NCBI GenBank assembly: GCA_945885345.1
Contig: CAMCYP010000005.1
Coordinates: 71,021 to 123,095 of the forward strand
Length of the DNA stretch: 52,075 nucleotides
From: Bordetella parapertussis
Lineage (GTDB): Bacteria > Pseudomonadota > Gammaproteobacteria > Burkholderiales > SG8-41
Direction: 5' to 3'
Below, in pieces: positions 33,548-42,139 of this stretch (the first letter of the stretch is position 1; each line of letters starts with the position of its first letter). A model generated the notes under the pieces. That model saw only the letters and a list, made by a program, of their open reading frames with translations, had not been told where the DNA came from and ran no database searches. The position numbers and the translations under genes were made by a program.

Positions 33548-33680
33548 CGTTTAGGTCCCGTAACCCGTTAATTTGCCAGCGAAATCGAAGCAGTGATTCG
33601 AGTATAACGCAGGCATGCGACACCGTGCACCACGGCGCGGGGCGGGGGCGCGCCGGCCTGCGGGTCATGGTGGCGTGTCG

Positions 33681-33688
33681 GCTACAAT
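33681..33688 (+). promoter_or_regulatory. Candidate extended -10 of tsaB
   Basis: GCTACAAT lies 26 bp before the tsaB ATG; TACAAT matches the consensus at five of six positions. The same GCTACAAT word is found before ispD. Confidence 0.4.
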
Positions 33689-33714
33689 CCACTATCAGCA
33701 GTTGCCGCCCTAAC

Positions 33715-34386
33715 ATGAATATTCTCGCGCTGGACACTTCCACCGAACATTGCAGCGTCGCCCTGTGGCGGGACGGGGTCGTGCGCGAGCGCGCGGCGCG
33801 CGCCGGGCAGGGACATTCCGAAATGCTGACCGGCATGGTGGATGCCGTGCTGGTAGAAGGTGGTCTGAAGCTGGCCATGCTCGACGGCATCGCTTACGGC
33901 CAGGGACCGGGTTCCTTTACCGGCTTGCGCATCGCCTGCGCTGTGGCGCAAGGCCTGGCGTTTCCTGCCGATATCCCACTGGCCGGCATCGGCACCCTGC
34001 ATGCGATGGCGCTGGCCAGCGGCGCGGCAAAAGCAGTGTGTTGCCTGGATGCCCGCATGCAGGAGATTTACCACGCGGCCTATATGCGCGAAGGCGATGC
34101 TTATATTGAGGTATCGGCGCCGCGGGTTTGTGTACCGGCGGCCGCGCCGCAACTGTCGGATGACGGATGGACCGGGTGTGGCAGCGGCTTTGCGGCGTAC
34201 CGCGAACTGCTGCTGCAGCGTTATGGCGCCGTGCTGGCGAGCGTGGCGGACGATGTGTATCCGCATGCCCGCGACATTGCGCGACTGGCCGTGCCGGTGT
34301 TCGCTGCAGGACAGGGTGTCCGGGCGGAAGAGGCGACGCCCCTGTACATCCGCGACAAGGTCGCGCTGAAAACGGCGGAGCGATGA
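33715..34386 (+). CDS. tsaB: tRNA threonylcarbamoyladenosine biosynthesis protein TsaB
   Basis: 223 aa. The N-terminal MNILALDTSTEHCSVALW and GPGSFTGLRIACAVAQGLAF (about 64-83) are diagnostic. TsaB is the non-catalytic partner that holds TsaD with TsaE while t6A is built on adenosine 37 of ANN-decoding tRNAs; it is related to TsaD but lacks the metal motif. Upstream in-frame Met codons extend past the conserved start, so I begin at 33715. It overlaps rimI by ATGA and heads the tsaB-rimI-udg operon. Confidence 0.95.
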   Translation: MNILALDTSTEHCSVALWRDGVVRERAARAGQGHSEMLTGMVDAVLVEGGLKLAMLDGIAYGQGPGSFTGLRIACAVAQGLAFPADIPLAGIGTLHAMALASGAAKAVCCLDARMQEIYHAAYMREGDAYIEVSAPRVCVPAAAPQLSDDGWTGCGSGFAAYRELLLQRYGAVLASVADDVYPHARDIARLAVPVFAAGQGVRAEEATPLYIRDKVALKTAER

Positions 34387-34847
34387 GCGCGCAACTCGAT
34401 GACCTGCCACGATTCCGGCGCATGGCGGCGGAAGATCTGGCTGCTGTGGAGGCGATCGAGCACAGCGTCTATACGCATCCGTGGACCATCGGCAACTTCA
34501 GCGATTCGCTGGAGGCGGGGTATCACTGCTGGGTCATGGAGCGTGCAGGCGGCGTGATGGGGTACAGCGTGGTGATGATTGCGGCGGGTGAGGCACACCT
34601 GCTGAATCTGAGCATCGCCTTGCCGCTGCAGCGCCAGGGGCTGGGCAGCGAATTGCTGCGTTTTGTCGTCAAGCTGGCGCGGGATTATGGCGCGCAAACC
34701 ATTTACCTCGAAGTGCGGGAATCGAATGCCGCCGGCCGCGGTTTGTATGCGCAGCACGGCTTTGCCGAAATTGGCGTGCGGCGGGGTTATTATCCGGCGG
34801 GTGCCGTGCGCGAAGACGCGGTCACCATGGAAAAAAAGCTGGTATGA
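34383..34847 (+). CDS. rimI: Ribosomal protein alanine N-acetyltransferase RimI
   Basis: 154 aa, GNAT fold. The acetyl-CoA-binding motif [20 protein letters not shown] (about 78-97) and the ending [20 protein letters not shown] are typical of RimI, which acetylates the N-terminal alanine of ribosomal protein S18. The start ATGA overlaps the tsaB stop, and the stop overlaps the next gene, so the three are tightly coupled. Confidence 0.92.
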   Translation: MSAQLDDLPRFRRMAAEDLAAVEAIEHSVYTHPWTIGNFSDSLEAGYHCWVMERAGGVMGYSVVMIAAGEAHLLNLSIALPLQRQGLGSELLRFVVKLARDYGAQTIYLEVRESNAAGRGLYAQHGFAEIGVRRGYYPAGAVREDAVTMEKKLV

Positions 34848-35617
34848 CTGACTCTGCGAATGCCCGCCGTAATGAATTGCTGAAGGAAATCGGCATCAGC
34901 CCGATATGGCAGGTGCGCAATGCGCCGCAGGCGGGGGTTGTGGCGCCTGCTCCAAGCGCAGCGTTGGTGGCGCGCGAACCCGAGGCGCCGGTGACGGCAC
35001 CGGCAGTCGCCCGCAGCGGTGATTCGGGGTCGGTTGCCGACATGGGCTGGCCGGCATTGAAGGCCTGTGTCTCCGATTGCACGGCCTGTATCCTGCACGC
35101 CAAACGCAACAAAACCGTATTCGGTGTCGGCGATGAAAATGCCGACTGGCTGTTTGTCGGCGAAGGCCCCGGCGCGGATGAGGATGCGCAGGGCGAACCC
35201 TTCGTCGGGCAGGCCGGCAAGCTGCTCGACAACATGCTGGCGGCAATTGCGCTCAAACGCGGCGCCAATGTGTATATCGCCAACATCGTCAAATGCCGCC
35301 CGCCCGGCAACCGCAATCCGCAGCCGGAGGAGGCGCAGGCCTGCAGTGTCTACCTGCAACGGCAGATCGAGCTGATCCGGCCGAAACTGATCATCGCGCT
35401 GGGCAAGGTGGCCGCGGTCAACCTGCTGGGCCGCGACGCCAGCATCGCCAGCCTGCGCGGGCAGGTGCATGCGTACCGCGGCATGCCGTTGATCGTCACT
35501 TATCATCCGGCGTACCTGCTGCGCACGCTGAACGACAAGGCGAAAGCGTGGGAAGATCTTTGTTTCGCGGTAAACACGATGGCGGGCTTGCAAATGCCCG
35601 GAGCCGCCGCAACATGA
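34844..35617 (+). CDS. Family 4 uracil-DNA glycosylase (Fe-S type)
   Basis: 257 aa. After a poorly conserved Ala-rich N-terminus (about 1-65), the catalytic core has [20 protein letters not shown] with AGKLLDNML, and HPAYLLR near the C-terminus. Cysteines in CTACILH and [11 protein letters not shown], with others, fit the [4Fe-4S] cluster of family 4 enzymes, which excise uracil from DNA. It overlaps rimI by ATGA. In related bacteria this gene is often placed after rimI, which supports the annotation. Confidence 0.92.
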   Translation: MTDSANARRNELLKEIGISPIWQVRNAPQAGVVAPAPSAALVAREPEAPVTAPAVARSGDSGSVADMGWPALKACVSDCTACILHAKRNKTVFGVGDENADWLFVGEGPGADEDAQGEPFVGQAGKLLDNMLAAIALKRGANVYIANIVKCRPPGNRNPQPEEAQACSVYLQRQIELIRPKLIIALGKVAAVNLLGRDASIASLRGQVHAYRGMPLIVTYHPAYLLRTLNDKAKAWEDLCFAVNTMAGLQMPGAAAT

Positions 35618-35658
35618 TGCGGGTCACGACTGACGACTGGAATGAGGTGCTGAAATGA
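35614..35658 (+). CDS. Possible 14-codon linking ORF
   Basis: ATG ATG ... TGA encodes [14 protein letters not shown]. Its first ATG overlaps the glycosylase stop and its TGA overlaps the lemA ATG, both in the ATGA style. Such a tiny frame may couple translation across the junction, or its overlaps may be coincidental. Confidence 0.3.
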   Translation: MMRVTTDDWNEVLK

Positions 35659-36317
35659 CAAAAAGATTTGCGTTGCTGATGACTCTGGTGCTGACCGCGC
35701 TGCTGGGCGGTTGCGGCTATAACACGCTGCAGACGACCGACGAGCAGATCAAGGCGAGCTGGGCGGAGGTGGTCAACCAGTACCAGCGCCGCTCCGACCT
35801 GATCCCCAACCTTGTCGAGACTGTGAAGGGATTTGCCGCGCAGGAACGCGAAGTGCTGCTGGGCGTGACCAATGCCCGTGCCAAGGTGGGCTCCATCCAG
35901 GCCACGCCGGAACTCGTCAACGATCCCCAGGCGTTCGCGCGCTTTGCGCAGGCGCAGGGTGAGCTGTCTTCATCGCTGTCGCGTCTGCTGGTGGTTGCCG
36001 AAAATTATCCGCAACTCAAGTCCGATGCCAATTTCCGTGATCTGCAGGCGCAGCTGGAGGGCACTGAAAACCGCATCACCGTCGCGCGCAACCGCTATAT
36101 CCAGGCGGTGCGCGAATACAACGTCGTCGTGCGTTCGTTTCCGACCAATCTGACGGCGATGCTGTTCGGCCACAAGGAAAAGCCGCAATTCACGGTCGAG
36201 AACGAAAAGGAAATCAGCAAGCCGCCGAAAATCGATTTCGGCAAGCCTGCCGCGGCACCTGCGCCGGCTGCCCCGGCCAGTCCGCCGAACGAGTACACGG
36301 TGCCGGCGTCCAAGTAA
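35655..36317 (+). CDS. LemA-family lipoprotein
   Basis: 220 aa. Lipoprotein signal with lipobox LLGGC (Cys about 21), so anchored in the membrane. The family opening YNTLQTTDEQIKASWAEVVN and NQYQRRSDLIPNLVETVKGF is clear, followed by helical repeats and a Pro/Ala-rich C-terminal tail. LemA proteins are helical, often encoded with TPM-domain proteins as here; a role in envelope stress or membrane protein quality control has been suggested but is not settled. It leads the lemA-TPM-TPM cluster. Confidence 0.9.
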   Translation: MTKRFALLMTLVLTALLGGCGYNTLQTTDEQIKASWAEVVNQYQRRSDLIPNLVETVKGFAAQEREVLLGVTNARAKVGSIQATPELVNDPQAFARFAQAQGELSSSLSRLLVVAENYPQLKSDANFRDLQAQLEGTENRITVARNRYIQAVREYNVVVRSFPTNLTAMLFGHKEKPQFTVENEKEISKPPKIDFGKPAAAPAPAAPASPPNEYTVPASK

Positions 36318-36320
36318 CCC

Positions 36321-37187
36321 ATGTCCTTGATGGTGTGGCCGCGTGCACTGGTCGCCGCGGCATTACTGTGTTTTTCTGTCCTCAGCACGGCCGCGGATGT
36401 GGCGGTGCCGCCGCTGCAGGCGCGCGTCACCGACCTCACCGGCACGCTGTCTGCGGAACGCATTGCCGAACTCGAGCGGCAGCTTGCCGCCTTTGAGGCG
36501 AAAAAGGGCGCCCAGATCGCCGTGTTGATGGTGCCTACGGTGCAACCCGAGACCGTCGAGCAGTACGCGGTTCGCGCTTTTGAGCAGTGGAAGCTGGGGC
36601 GCAAGGGCGTCGATGACGGCGTGCTGCTGGTCATTGCCAAGAATGATCGCAAGCTGCGCATCGAGGTCGGTTACGGACTTGAGGGTGCGCTGACCGATGC
36701 CGCGGCGAAACGCATCATCAGTGATGTCATCGTGCCGCAGTTCCAGCGTGGTGATTTTTCCGGTGGCGTGGCGGCCGGCGTCTCGCGCATCATGGAGGCG
36801 GTCGGCGGTGAAGCCTTGCCGCCACCGGCGGCGGCACCGCGCAGCGGTCCGGCGAATCTTCCGTTCAACCCGGAATGGCTGATTGCCGCTTTCGTGCTGT
36901 TCAGCGTCATCAATCATGGTTTGCGTGCGGTGCTTGGCCGGCTGGGGGCGGCAGGTGTCATGGCGGTCGTGTCAGGCTTCATCCTCTGGCTGGTCATCAG
37001 CAGTCTCGCCGTATCATCGATTGCCGCTGTAGTTGCCTTTATTTTCAGCCTGGCTGCAGGCGCGCGGTCAACTTTTGGTGGTGGCTACGGAGGCACGGGC
37101 AGTGGCGGCTCCTGGTCTTCAGGCGGCGGTGGATTCGGTGGTGGTGGCGGCCGCTCGGGCGGCGGTGGTGCATCGGGGGGCTGGTGA
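36321..37187 (+). CDS. TPM-domain protein, secreted/membrane (YgcG-like)
   Basis: 288 aa. Signal peptide at about 1-25, TPM domain (about 30-160) with DGVLLVIAKNDRKLRIEVGY and GALTDAAAKRIISD, a pair of membrane helices at about 190-245, and a Gly/Ser-rich tail of about 45 residues (GGGGFGGGGGRSGGG type). The layout matches YgcG-like proteins next to LemA. TPM domains have been linked to phosphatase activity in plants; the bacterial role is unknown. The start lies 3 bp after the lemA stop. Confidence 0.9.
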   Translation: MSLMVWPRALVAAALLCFSVLSTAADVAVPPLQARVTDLTGTLSAERIAELERQLAAFEAKKGAQIAVLMVPTVQPETVEQYAVRAFEQWKLGRKGVDDGVLLVIAKNDRKLRIEVGYGLEGALTDAAAKRIISDVIVPQFQRGDFSGGVAAGVSRIMEAVGGEALPPPAAAPRSGPANLPFNPEWLIAAFVLFSVINHGLRAVLGRLGAAGVMAVVSGFILWLVISSLAVSSIAAVVAFIFSLAAGARSTFGGGYGGTGSGGSWSSGGGGFGGGGGRSGGGGASGGW

Positions 37188-37188
37188 G

Positions 37189-37686
37189 ATGAACATCAAG
37201 CGCCTGTTCCGTCACCTGCTGCAGCCGCCCTGGCTTGCGCACCGTGCGTTTTCACCGGCGGTGATGCGTCGTATTGAGGATGCCGTAAAGCAAAGCGAGC
37301 GTCTGCATCGCGGCGAATTGCGCGTCGCGGTAGAGGCGAGCCTGGATCTCGGTCCCTTGCTGCGCAACCAGAGTCCGCGGGAGCGGGCCGGCGAGATTTT
37401 TGCGCGGCTCGGCGTGTGGGATACCGCCTGCAACAGCGGTGTGCTGCTGTATATCAACTGGGCCGATCGCAATATCGAGATCGTCGCCGATCGCGGCATC
37501 AGCGCGCAGGTGGAGCAGCGGCAGTGGGAAAAAATTTGTCGCGTCATGGAACAGGCTTTTCGCGAGCACCGTTTTGAGGCGGGCCTGCTCGAGGGCATCG
37601 GCCAGATCACGGCGTTGCTGACGCAGCATTTTCCGGCTGGCAGTGACAATCCGGACGAACTTGGTAATCGCCCGGTATTGCTGTAG
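37189..37686 (+). CDS. Second TPM-domain protein
   Basis: 165 aa with one TPM domain (about 20-150): GVLLYINWADRNIEIVADRG aligns with the same segment of the previous protein, and AFREHRFEAGLLEGIGQITA with its later part. No signal peptide and no Gly-rich tail, so it probably acts in the cytoplasm or at the membrane face. The ATG is 1 bp after the upstream TGA. Paired TPM proteins after LemA are common in Betaproteobacteria; the mechanism is unknown. Confidence 0.85.
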   Translation: MNIKRLFRHLLQPPWLAHRAFSPAVMRRIEDAVKQSERLHRGELRVAVEASLDLGPLLRNQSPRERAGEIFARLGVWDTACNSGVLLYINWADRNIEIVADRGISAQVEQRQWEKICRVMEQAFREHRFEAGLLEGIGQITALLTQHFPAGSDNPDELGNRPVLL

Positions 37687-38004
37687 AAATAATAAATAAA
37701 ACAACGAGTTATAAGGTCATGGCGGATGAGGTGCAGTGCGCTGAATGACTGAGTCCCCCGAGCCGTGTTTCCCGATGCGCTGAGTTTTGGCATTGCCGTT
37801 GCAGCAGCGTCGGCATTTTCAAACCCACATCGCGTGTAATCAGCGGGTCGGCGGCTGCGTCAACAAAAAATTTTCATCTTGTGAACGTGGACGACACGGT
37901 TGCGGTAGTCGCGTCGGTGCATCTTGTTGTAAAGTCGCGCCACCATTTCCGCAAACCGGCAGAAAAAATGCAGGGCGGCAACGGCAGACTTCGGAGGAGT
38001 CAAG
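37687..38004. other. Intergenic region before the tct operon
   Basis: About 318 bp without a convincing gene. The first part is AT-rich (AAATAATAAATAAAAC). It must hold the promoter of the tctABC operon, but I could not assign boxes. Confidence 0.4.
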
Positions 38005-38070
38005 ATGTTGATCTGTGTCGATCGCGGGTGCATGACATGCAGTGGCGCAAAAGGCGCGATGCATGATTGA
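38005..38070 (+). CDS. Possible 21-aa leader ORF overlapping tctA
   Basis: MLICVDRGCMTCSGAKGAMH plus one Asp, with a strong GGAGGAG 6 nt upstream (37992-37998). Its stop (38068-38070) lies just past the tctA ATG at 38063, whose own ribosome-binding site is poor (AAGG only). Coupling of tctA translation to this ORF is plausible. The three Cys in CVDRGCMTC are notable. No homology is known to me. Confidence 0.4.
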   Translation: MLICVDRGCMTCSGAKGAMHD

Positions 38071-39565
38071 AGCCATCATCGCCGGACTTACGGCACTGCT
38101 GACGCCGCAGGCACTGCTGTTCATGCTGATCGGTGTGGTTTACGGGCTGGTCATCGGCATCCTGCCCGGTCTCGGTGGCGTGGTGGCAATGGCGCTGCTG
38201 CTGCCGTTTACCTACGGTTTTGAAACTGCTGCGACGCTGGCGTTGCTGCTCGGTGCGCACATCGCGACCATCTGGGGTGATTCGGTCACCAGCATTCTGT
38301 TCAGCGTTCCCGGCTCTGCCAAGGGTCTTGCGCTGTGTTTTGACGGTTATCCGATGACTCAGCAGGGGCAGGCCAAGCGCGCGCTGGCGGCTTCCGCTAC
38401 CGGCGCATTGATGGGCGGCATCATTGGGGCAATTTTCCTTGCGCTGTGCATCCCCCTGATCCGCCCGGTGATCCTCGCGCTGGGCCCCAGCGAATACCTG
38501 ATGCTCGCGCTGTGGGGCCTGACGGTGATCGCCACTTTCAGCGAAGGTTCGCTGATGAAGGGGCTGACGGCCAGCCTGCTCGGCGTGCTGGTGGCCTTTG
38601 TCGGCATGGACGTGGTCACGGCGACGCCGCGGTTCACCTTCGGCAGCGAGTTCCTGATGGACGGGATATCGTTTCCGGTGGCCATGATCGGCCTGTTCGC
38701 CGTGTCGGAAATGATGAAGCTGGCGATCAAGGGCACCGCCATCGTAGACCGCTCGCTGGTGAAGGAGGAGAGCACCGTGTGGCAGGGCGTCCGGGACGCC
38801 TTCAGCAACTGGTGGCTGGTGGTACGCTCCAGCCTGCTCGGGCTGTGGATCGGCGTGTTGCCGGGCGTCGGTGCCAGCGTTGCCGGACTGGCCGCGTACG
38901 CGCAGGCGGTGCAGACTTCGAAAACCCCGGAGCGCTTCGGCAAGGGCGCAGTCGAGGGCGTCATCGCGCCTGACGCGACCATGGGCGCCAACGAAGGCGG
39001 TGGGCTGATGCCGACGCTGGCCTTCGGCATACCGGGCGGTGAAAGCATGGCGATCCTGCTGGTGGCCTTCATCGGTCTCGGCGTGGTGCCGGGCCCGGAC
39101 ATGCTGACCAAAAACCTCGATCTGGTGTTCAGCATGGTGTGGATCATCGTCATCGCCAACGTCGCGGTCACCCTCATCGGGCTGTGCATCACTCCGTGGC
39201 TGGCGCGGCTGCCGTCGCTGGACGCCAACCTGATGGTGCCAGTGGTGCTTTCGGTCTGTTTCGTCGGCGCCTATGCAACGCGCGGCCGCATCGAGGACGT
39301 GGTGGTTGCGGCGGCGTTCGGCATGATCGGGTACATGATGGACAAGTATCGTTACTCGCGCGCGAATTTCGTCATCGGCATGGTGCTGGCGGTGATGATC
39401 GAACGCAACCTGCACATATCGCTGACGCTGTACGGCGATGACTTCCTGCTGGAGCGGCCGATCGCACTGGCGATGCTGGTGTTCGTCGGCATCACGGCCG
39501 CCATGCCGTTCATCCGGAGTTGGCGCCGCCGGCGGGCTGCCGTGGCCGGGGTGTCCCCGCAATGA
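38063..39565 (+). CDS. tctA: Tripartite tricarboxylate transporter large membrane subunit TctA
   Basis: 500 aa, about 11-12 helices. The GVVYGLVIGILPGLGGVVAM segment (about 22-41) and IGVLPGVGASVAGLAAY near 270 are the two repeated Gly-Pro motifs of TctA. It forms the channel with TctB and receives substrate from the periplasmic TctC, powered by Na+ or H+. A GTG at 38042 gives a slightly longer frame, but I start at 38063 because the N-terminus IEAIIAGLTALLTPQALL is typical. It overlaps tctB by ATGA. Confidence 0.94.
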   Translation: MIEAIIAGLTALLTPQALLFMLIGVVYGLVIGILPGLGGVVAMALLLPFTYGFETAATLALLLGAHIATIWGDSVTSILFSVPGSAKGLALCFDGYPMTQQGQAKRALAASATGALMGGIIGAIFLALCIPLIRPVILALGPSEYLMLALWGLTVIATFSEGSLMKGLTASLLGVLVAFVGMDVVTATPRFTFGSEFLMDGISFPVAMIGLFAVSEMMKLAIKGTAIVDRSLVKEESTVWQGVRDAFSNWWLVVRSSLLGLWIGVLPGVGASVAGLAAYAQAVQTSKTPERFGKGAVEGVIAPDATMGANEGGGLMPTLAFGIPGGESMAILLVAFIGLGVVPGPDMLTKNLDLVFSMVWIIVIANVAVTLIGLCITPWLARLPSLDANLMVPVVLSVCFVGAYATRGRIEDVVVAAAFGMIGYMMDKYRYSRANFVIGMVLAVMIERNLHISLTLYGDDFLLERPIALAMLVFVGITAAMPFIRSWRRRRAAVAGVSPQ

Positions 39566-40062
39566 GCCGCCGCGCCCAGGAAAACCTGATTTCAATCCTG
39601 TTGCTGGTGGTGTTCGCCGGCGTAATCGTGCTGTGCCAGGATTTCGGCGCACGTGCGCGCATGATACCGCTGCCGCTGGCGATACTCGGGATCGTGCTGA
39701 CGCTGATCCAGATTGCCTGGCACAATTTCGGCTCGGCCGACGAGCTGCATATGGACATGATTTCGGTACAGACGCCGGTTGCACCTGCAGGCGACGCGCC
39801 GGCACCGGAAAAAAAATCCCCGTGGCGGCGCGAGGTGGCGGCCTACATCATGGTCGGTATGCTGGTCGCTGTGGTTTTTCTCACCGGCTTGATACCGGCC
39901 GTGTTCTTGTTTACCGCGACCTATTTCATGCTGACGCATTACTGTTCGTGGTGGCGTGCCCTGGTTTATTCCGCAATACTGACCGCTTCAGTGTACGTGT
40001 TGTTCGTAGTGGCGCTGGAAATACAGCCTTACCATGGTCTGCTGGCGCCGTATTTCAACTAA
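39562..40062 (+). CDS. tctB: Tripartite tricarboxylate transporter small membrane subunit TctB
   Basis: 166 aa with four hydrophobic helices (ENLISILLLVVFAGVIVLCQ at the start, the last pair near 95-150) and a hydrophilic loop at 55-90 (TPVAPAGDAPAPEKK). This is the usual TctB layout. The start overlaps the tctA stop. It supports TctA in the inner membrane. Sequence conservation in TctB is low, so the call rests on topology and position. Confidence 0.85.
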   Translation: MSRRAQENLISILLLVVFAGVIVLCQDFGARARMIPLPLAILGIVLTLIQIAWHNFGSADELHMDMISVQTPVAPAGDAPAPEKKSPWRREVAAYIMVGMLVAVVFLTGLIPAVFLFTATYFMLTHYCSWWRALVYSAILTASVYVLFVVALEIQPYHGLLAPYFN

Positions 40063-40087
40063 AGGTCGATATCCCGAGGAGAGAGCG

Positions 40088-41107
40088 ATGGAAACGACGC
40101 GCAGAAAGTTGGTGTTTGCTGGCGCCCTGACGCCGGTGGCGATGAGCCTGCCGGACCTGGCGGCGGCCCAGGCCGACGGCTACTACAAGGACAAGGTGAT
40201 TACCATCGTCGTCGCAGGCGGACCGTCGGGCGGGCATACCCGTTATGCGCGGCTGCTCGCGCCGTACCTGCAGAAGCACACGGGGGCGCGCGAAGTGCGG
40301 GTCACCAACATGCCGGGCGGTGGCGGGCTGAAGGCGGCCAACCACATCTGGCGCGCCAAGACCAGCGGCCTGGAGATTTTTTTCGGCAACGTGTCGACAC
40401 TGATCCTCGCTTCACTTGCCGGTAGCGCGGGCGCGACGTTCGATCCCACCAAATTTACCTTCCTCGGGCGTGCGACCAGCGAGCCGCGCGTGCTGTGCGT
40501 AGGCGGCAAGTCGGCGATCAAGTCGATCCAGGACGTGCAGAAACTGAAACGCCCCTTCGTTTATCCGTCACAGGGCACTGACGAGGATTTCTATACGATG
40601 GCGGTACTCGGTGACGCGCTGGGCTTCAAGGTCAAGGCGGTGACCGGCTACGAAGGCAATGCCGACACCGCGCTGGCGGTGATCAAGGGCGACGGTGACG
40701 GCCACATCACCGGCTGGAGCGAGTCGCGGGGCCCGATCATGGCCGGCGACAAGCACCCGATACTGATGGTGACTTCGGCGCCGTCGCCGGATTACCCGAA
40801 CATTCCGATTGCGACCGAATATGCGCCGCCGGCGAAGCGGGCGACTGTGCGTGCCATGGCGACCATCCTCGAGACGCATCGCAGCTACATCGGCCCGCCC
40901 AGCATGGATCCGGTGGCGACAGCGGCTTTCCGTGCGGCATTGAACGCGGTAATGAAGGATCCGGCCATGCTGGAGGAGTCGAAGAAAGGCAACCGGCCAG
41001 TGGCGCCGCTGGATGGCGCGGTGCAGCAGAAGGCGGTGACCGAACTGACCAAGTCGAGTGCAAGTCTGGCGCCGATTCTCAAGGCAGCGGTCAAGGATAT
41101 CCAGTAA
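40088..41107 (+). CDS. tctC: TctC-type periplasmic receptor of the tct operon
   Basis: 339 aa. METTRRKLVFAGALTPVAMS resembles a Tat-type signal (RRK then hydrophobic), which is unusual for this family, although a Sec signal is possible. Mature opening VITIVVAGGPSGGHTRYARL, a divergent version of the Bug motif; NMPGGGGLKAANHIWR takes the place of NRPGAxxxIG. It is a divergent branch, likely with a different ligand from the standard receptors here. Gap to tctB is 25 bp. It binds the substrate for TctAB. Confidence 0.88.
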   Translation: METTRRKLVFAGALTPVAMSLPDLAAAQADGYYKDKVITIVVAGGPSGGHTRYARLLAPYLQKHTGAREVRVTNMPGGGGLKAANHIWRAKTSGLEIFFGNVSTLILASLAGSAGATFDPTKFTFLGRATSEPRVLCVGGKSAIKSIQDVQKLKRPFVYPSQGTDEDFYTMAVLGDALGFKVKAVTGYEGNADTALAVIKGDGDGHITGWSESRGPIMAGDKHPILMVTSAPSPDYPNIPIATEYAPPAKRATVRAMATILETHRSYIGPPSMDPVATAAFRAALNAVMKDPAMLEESKKGNRPVAPLDGAVQQKAVTELTKSSASLAPILKAAVKDIQ

Positions 41108-41123
41108 CCGCGGCGGGGCTGGC

Positions 41124-42032
41124 ATGGCGGCAGCGATGACGCGCGCGATCAGGACTTATGTGCTCGCGGATCGCGCTGCCGGCCCCGATTTCGGCATTCG
41201 CGACGAAAACAGCATCACGCGGATTGCCGATGCGCATCGCCACGAATATTTCCAGATTCAGCTGAACCTGGCCGGGCGTACCGAACAGCACATTGCTGCT
41301 GCCACGCGCCCGCTGGGACCCGGTGGCCTGAGTTTTGTACTGCCGTACCGGGTGCACCGGGTACCGCATCCGCCGCGCTCGAAGTTCTATGTCATCAGTT
41401 TCAACCTGCGCTTCCTGCGCCCGGAACTCGATGTCGATCCGCTGGATCTCGAGGATGTGCCGCTGCAGCGCGCGCCCGAACTGGCGCCTTTCCTGTTCCA
41501 GGAATACATGGATTTCCGGCTTACCGGCAGCGAACTGGCGCTGGCGCGCGACGCCTGCCGCCAGATGCAGGCGGAAAATCTGCAACGCCGTTATTGTTCG
41601 CTGGAGATGATCCGCGGGCACCTGCTGTTGCTGATCGGTACGGTGTGCCGCAGCCACGAACGCGAGATCATGCGGCTGGCGGCAGGGCAGGCGCAGCGCA
41701 CCAGCCGGCGTGATGCGCTGGCGCGGGTGATGCGCCATGTGCGCGAAAACCTCGGCCGGCGCCTGCAGCTGGCGGATGCGGCAGCTGCCGCCGATTTGTC
41801 GCCCAACTATCTCGCGCATCTGATCAAAAAAGAAACCGGCAAAACCTTTGTCGACCTGGTCACCGAGCGGCGTATGGAAAAAGCCTGCGAGCTGCTGGCG
41901 CATACCACACAGCGCATCGGTGACATTGCCGCTGCCGTGGGCTTTGAAGACGAGGCGTATTTCGCACGGCGTTTTCGCCAGCAATACAAGCTTGCGCCGC
42001 GCCAGTTTCGCACGCAGGCTGCCACGCGATAA
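41124..42032 (+). CDS. AraC-family transcriptional regulator
   Basis: 302 aa. N-terminal cupin-like sensing domain (about 20-110; HRHEYFQIQLNLAG) and C-terminal AraC DNA-binding domain with two helix-turn-helix units: LQLADAAAAADLSPNYLAHL and IGDIAAAVGFEDEAYFARRF, followed by QQYKLAPRQFR. It is immediately after tctC in the same direction and before the flavoprotein gene, so it likely senses the substrate and controls this module. The ligand is unknown. The first ATG is taken; one at 41136 is possible. Confidence 0.9.
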   Translation: MAAAMTRAIRTYVLADRAAGPDFGIRDENSITRIADAHRHEYFQIQLNLAGRTEQHIAAATRPLGPGGLSFVLPYRVHRVPHPPRSKFYVISFNLRFLRPELDVDPLDLEDVPLQRAPELAPFLFQEYMDFRLTGSELALARDACRQMQAENLQRRYCSLEMIRGHLLLLIGTVCRSHEREIMRLAAGQAQRTSRRDALARVMRHVRENLGRRLQLADAAAAADLSPNYLAHLIKKETGKTFVDLVTERRMEKACELLAHTTQRIGDIAAAVGFEDEAYFARRFRQQYKLAPRQFRTQAATR

Positions 42033-42139
42033 CAGGAAAGTCCTCAAAAAACACCATCGCGTCACTGGTTTTCCCCCGAGTGCGCCCTTAGCATGTGGAA
42101 ACATGCAAAAAATGCGCGACCACGCGCGACGGGAGCAAT

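Noticed and set aside
38000..39805. 601-codon frame on the minus strand opposite tctA and tctB
   Set aside because: His/Gln/Arg-rich mirror of membrane proteins, no start signals, and tctA is certain.
42091..42112. Hairpin GCATGT-GGAA-ACATGC followed by an A-run before the flavoprotein gene
   Set aside because: The A-run is on the wrong side for a plus-strand terminator and there is no minus-strand gene ending here; it might be an operator, but nothing supports one.
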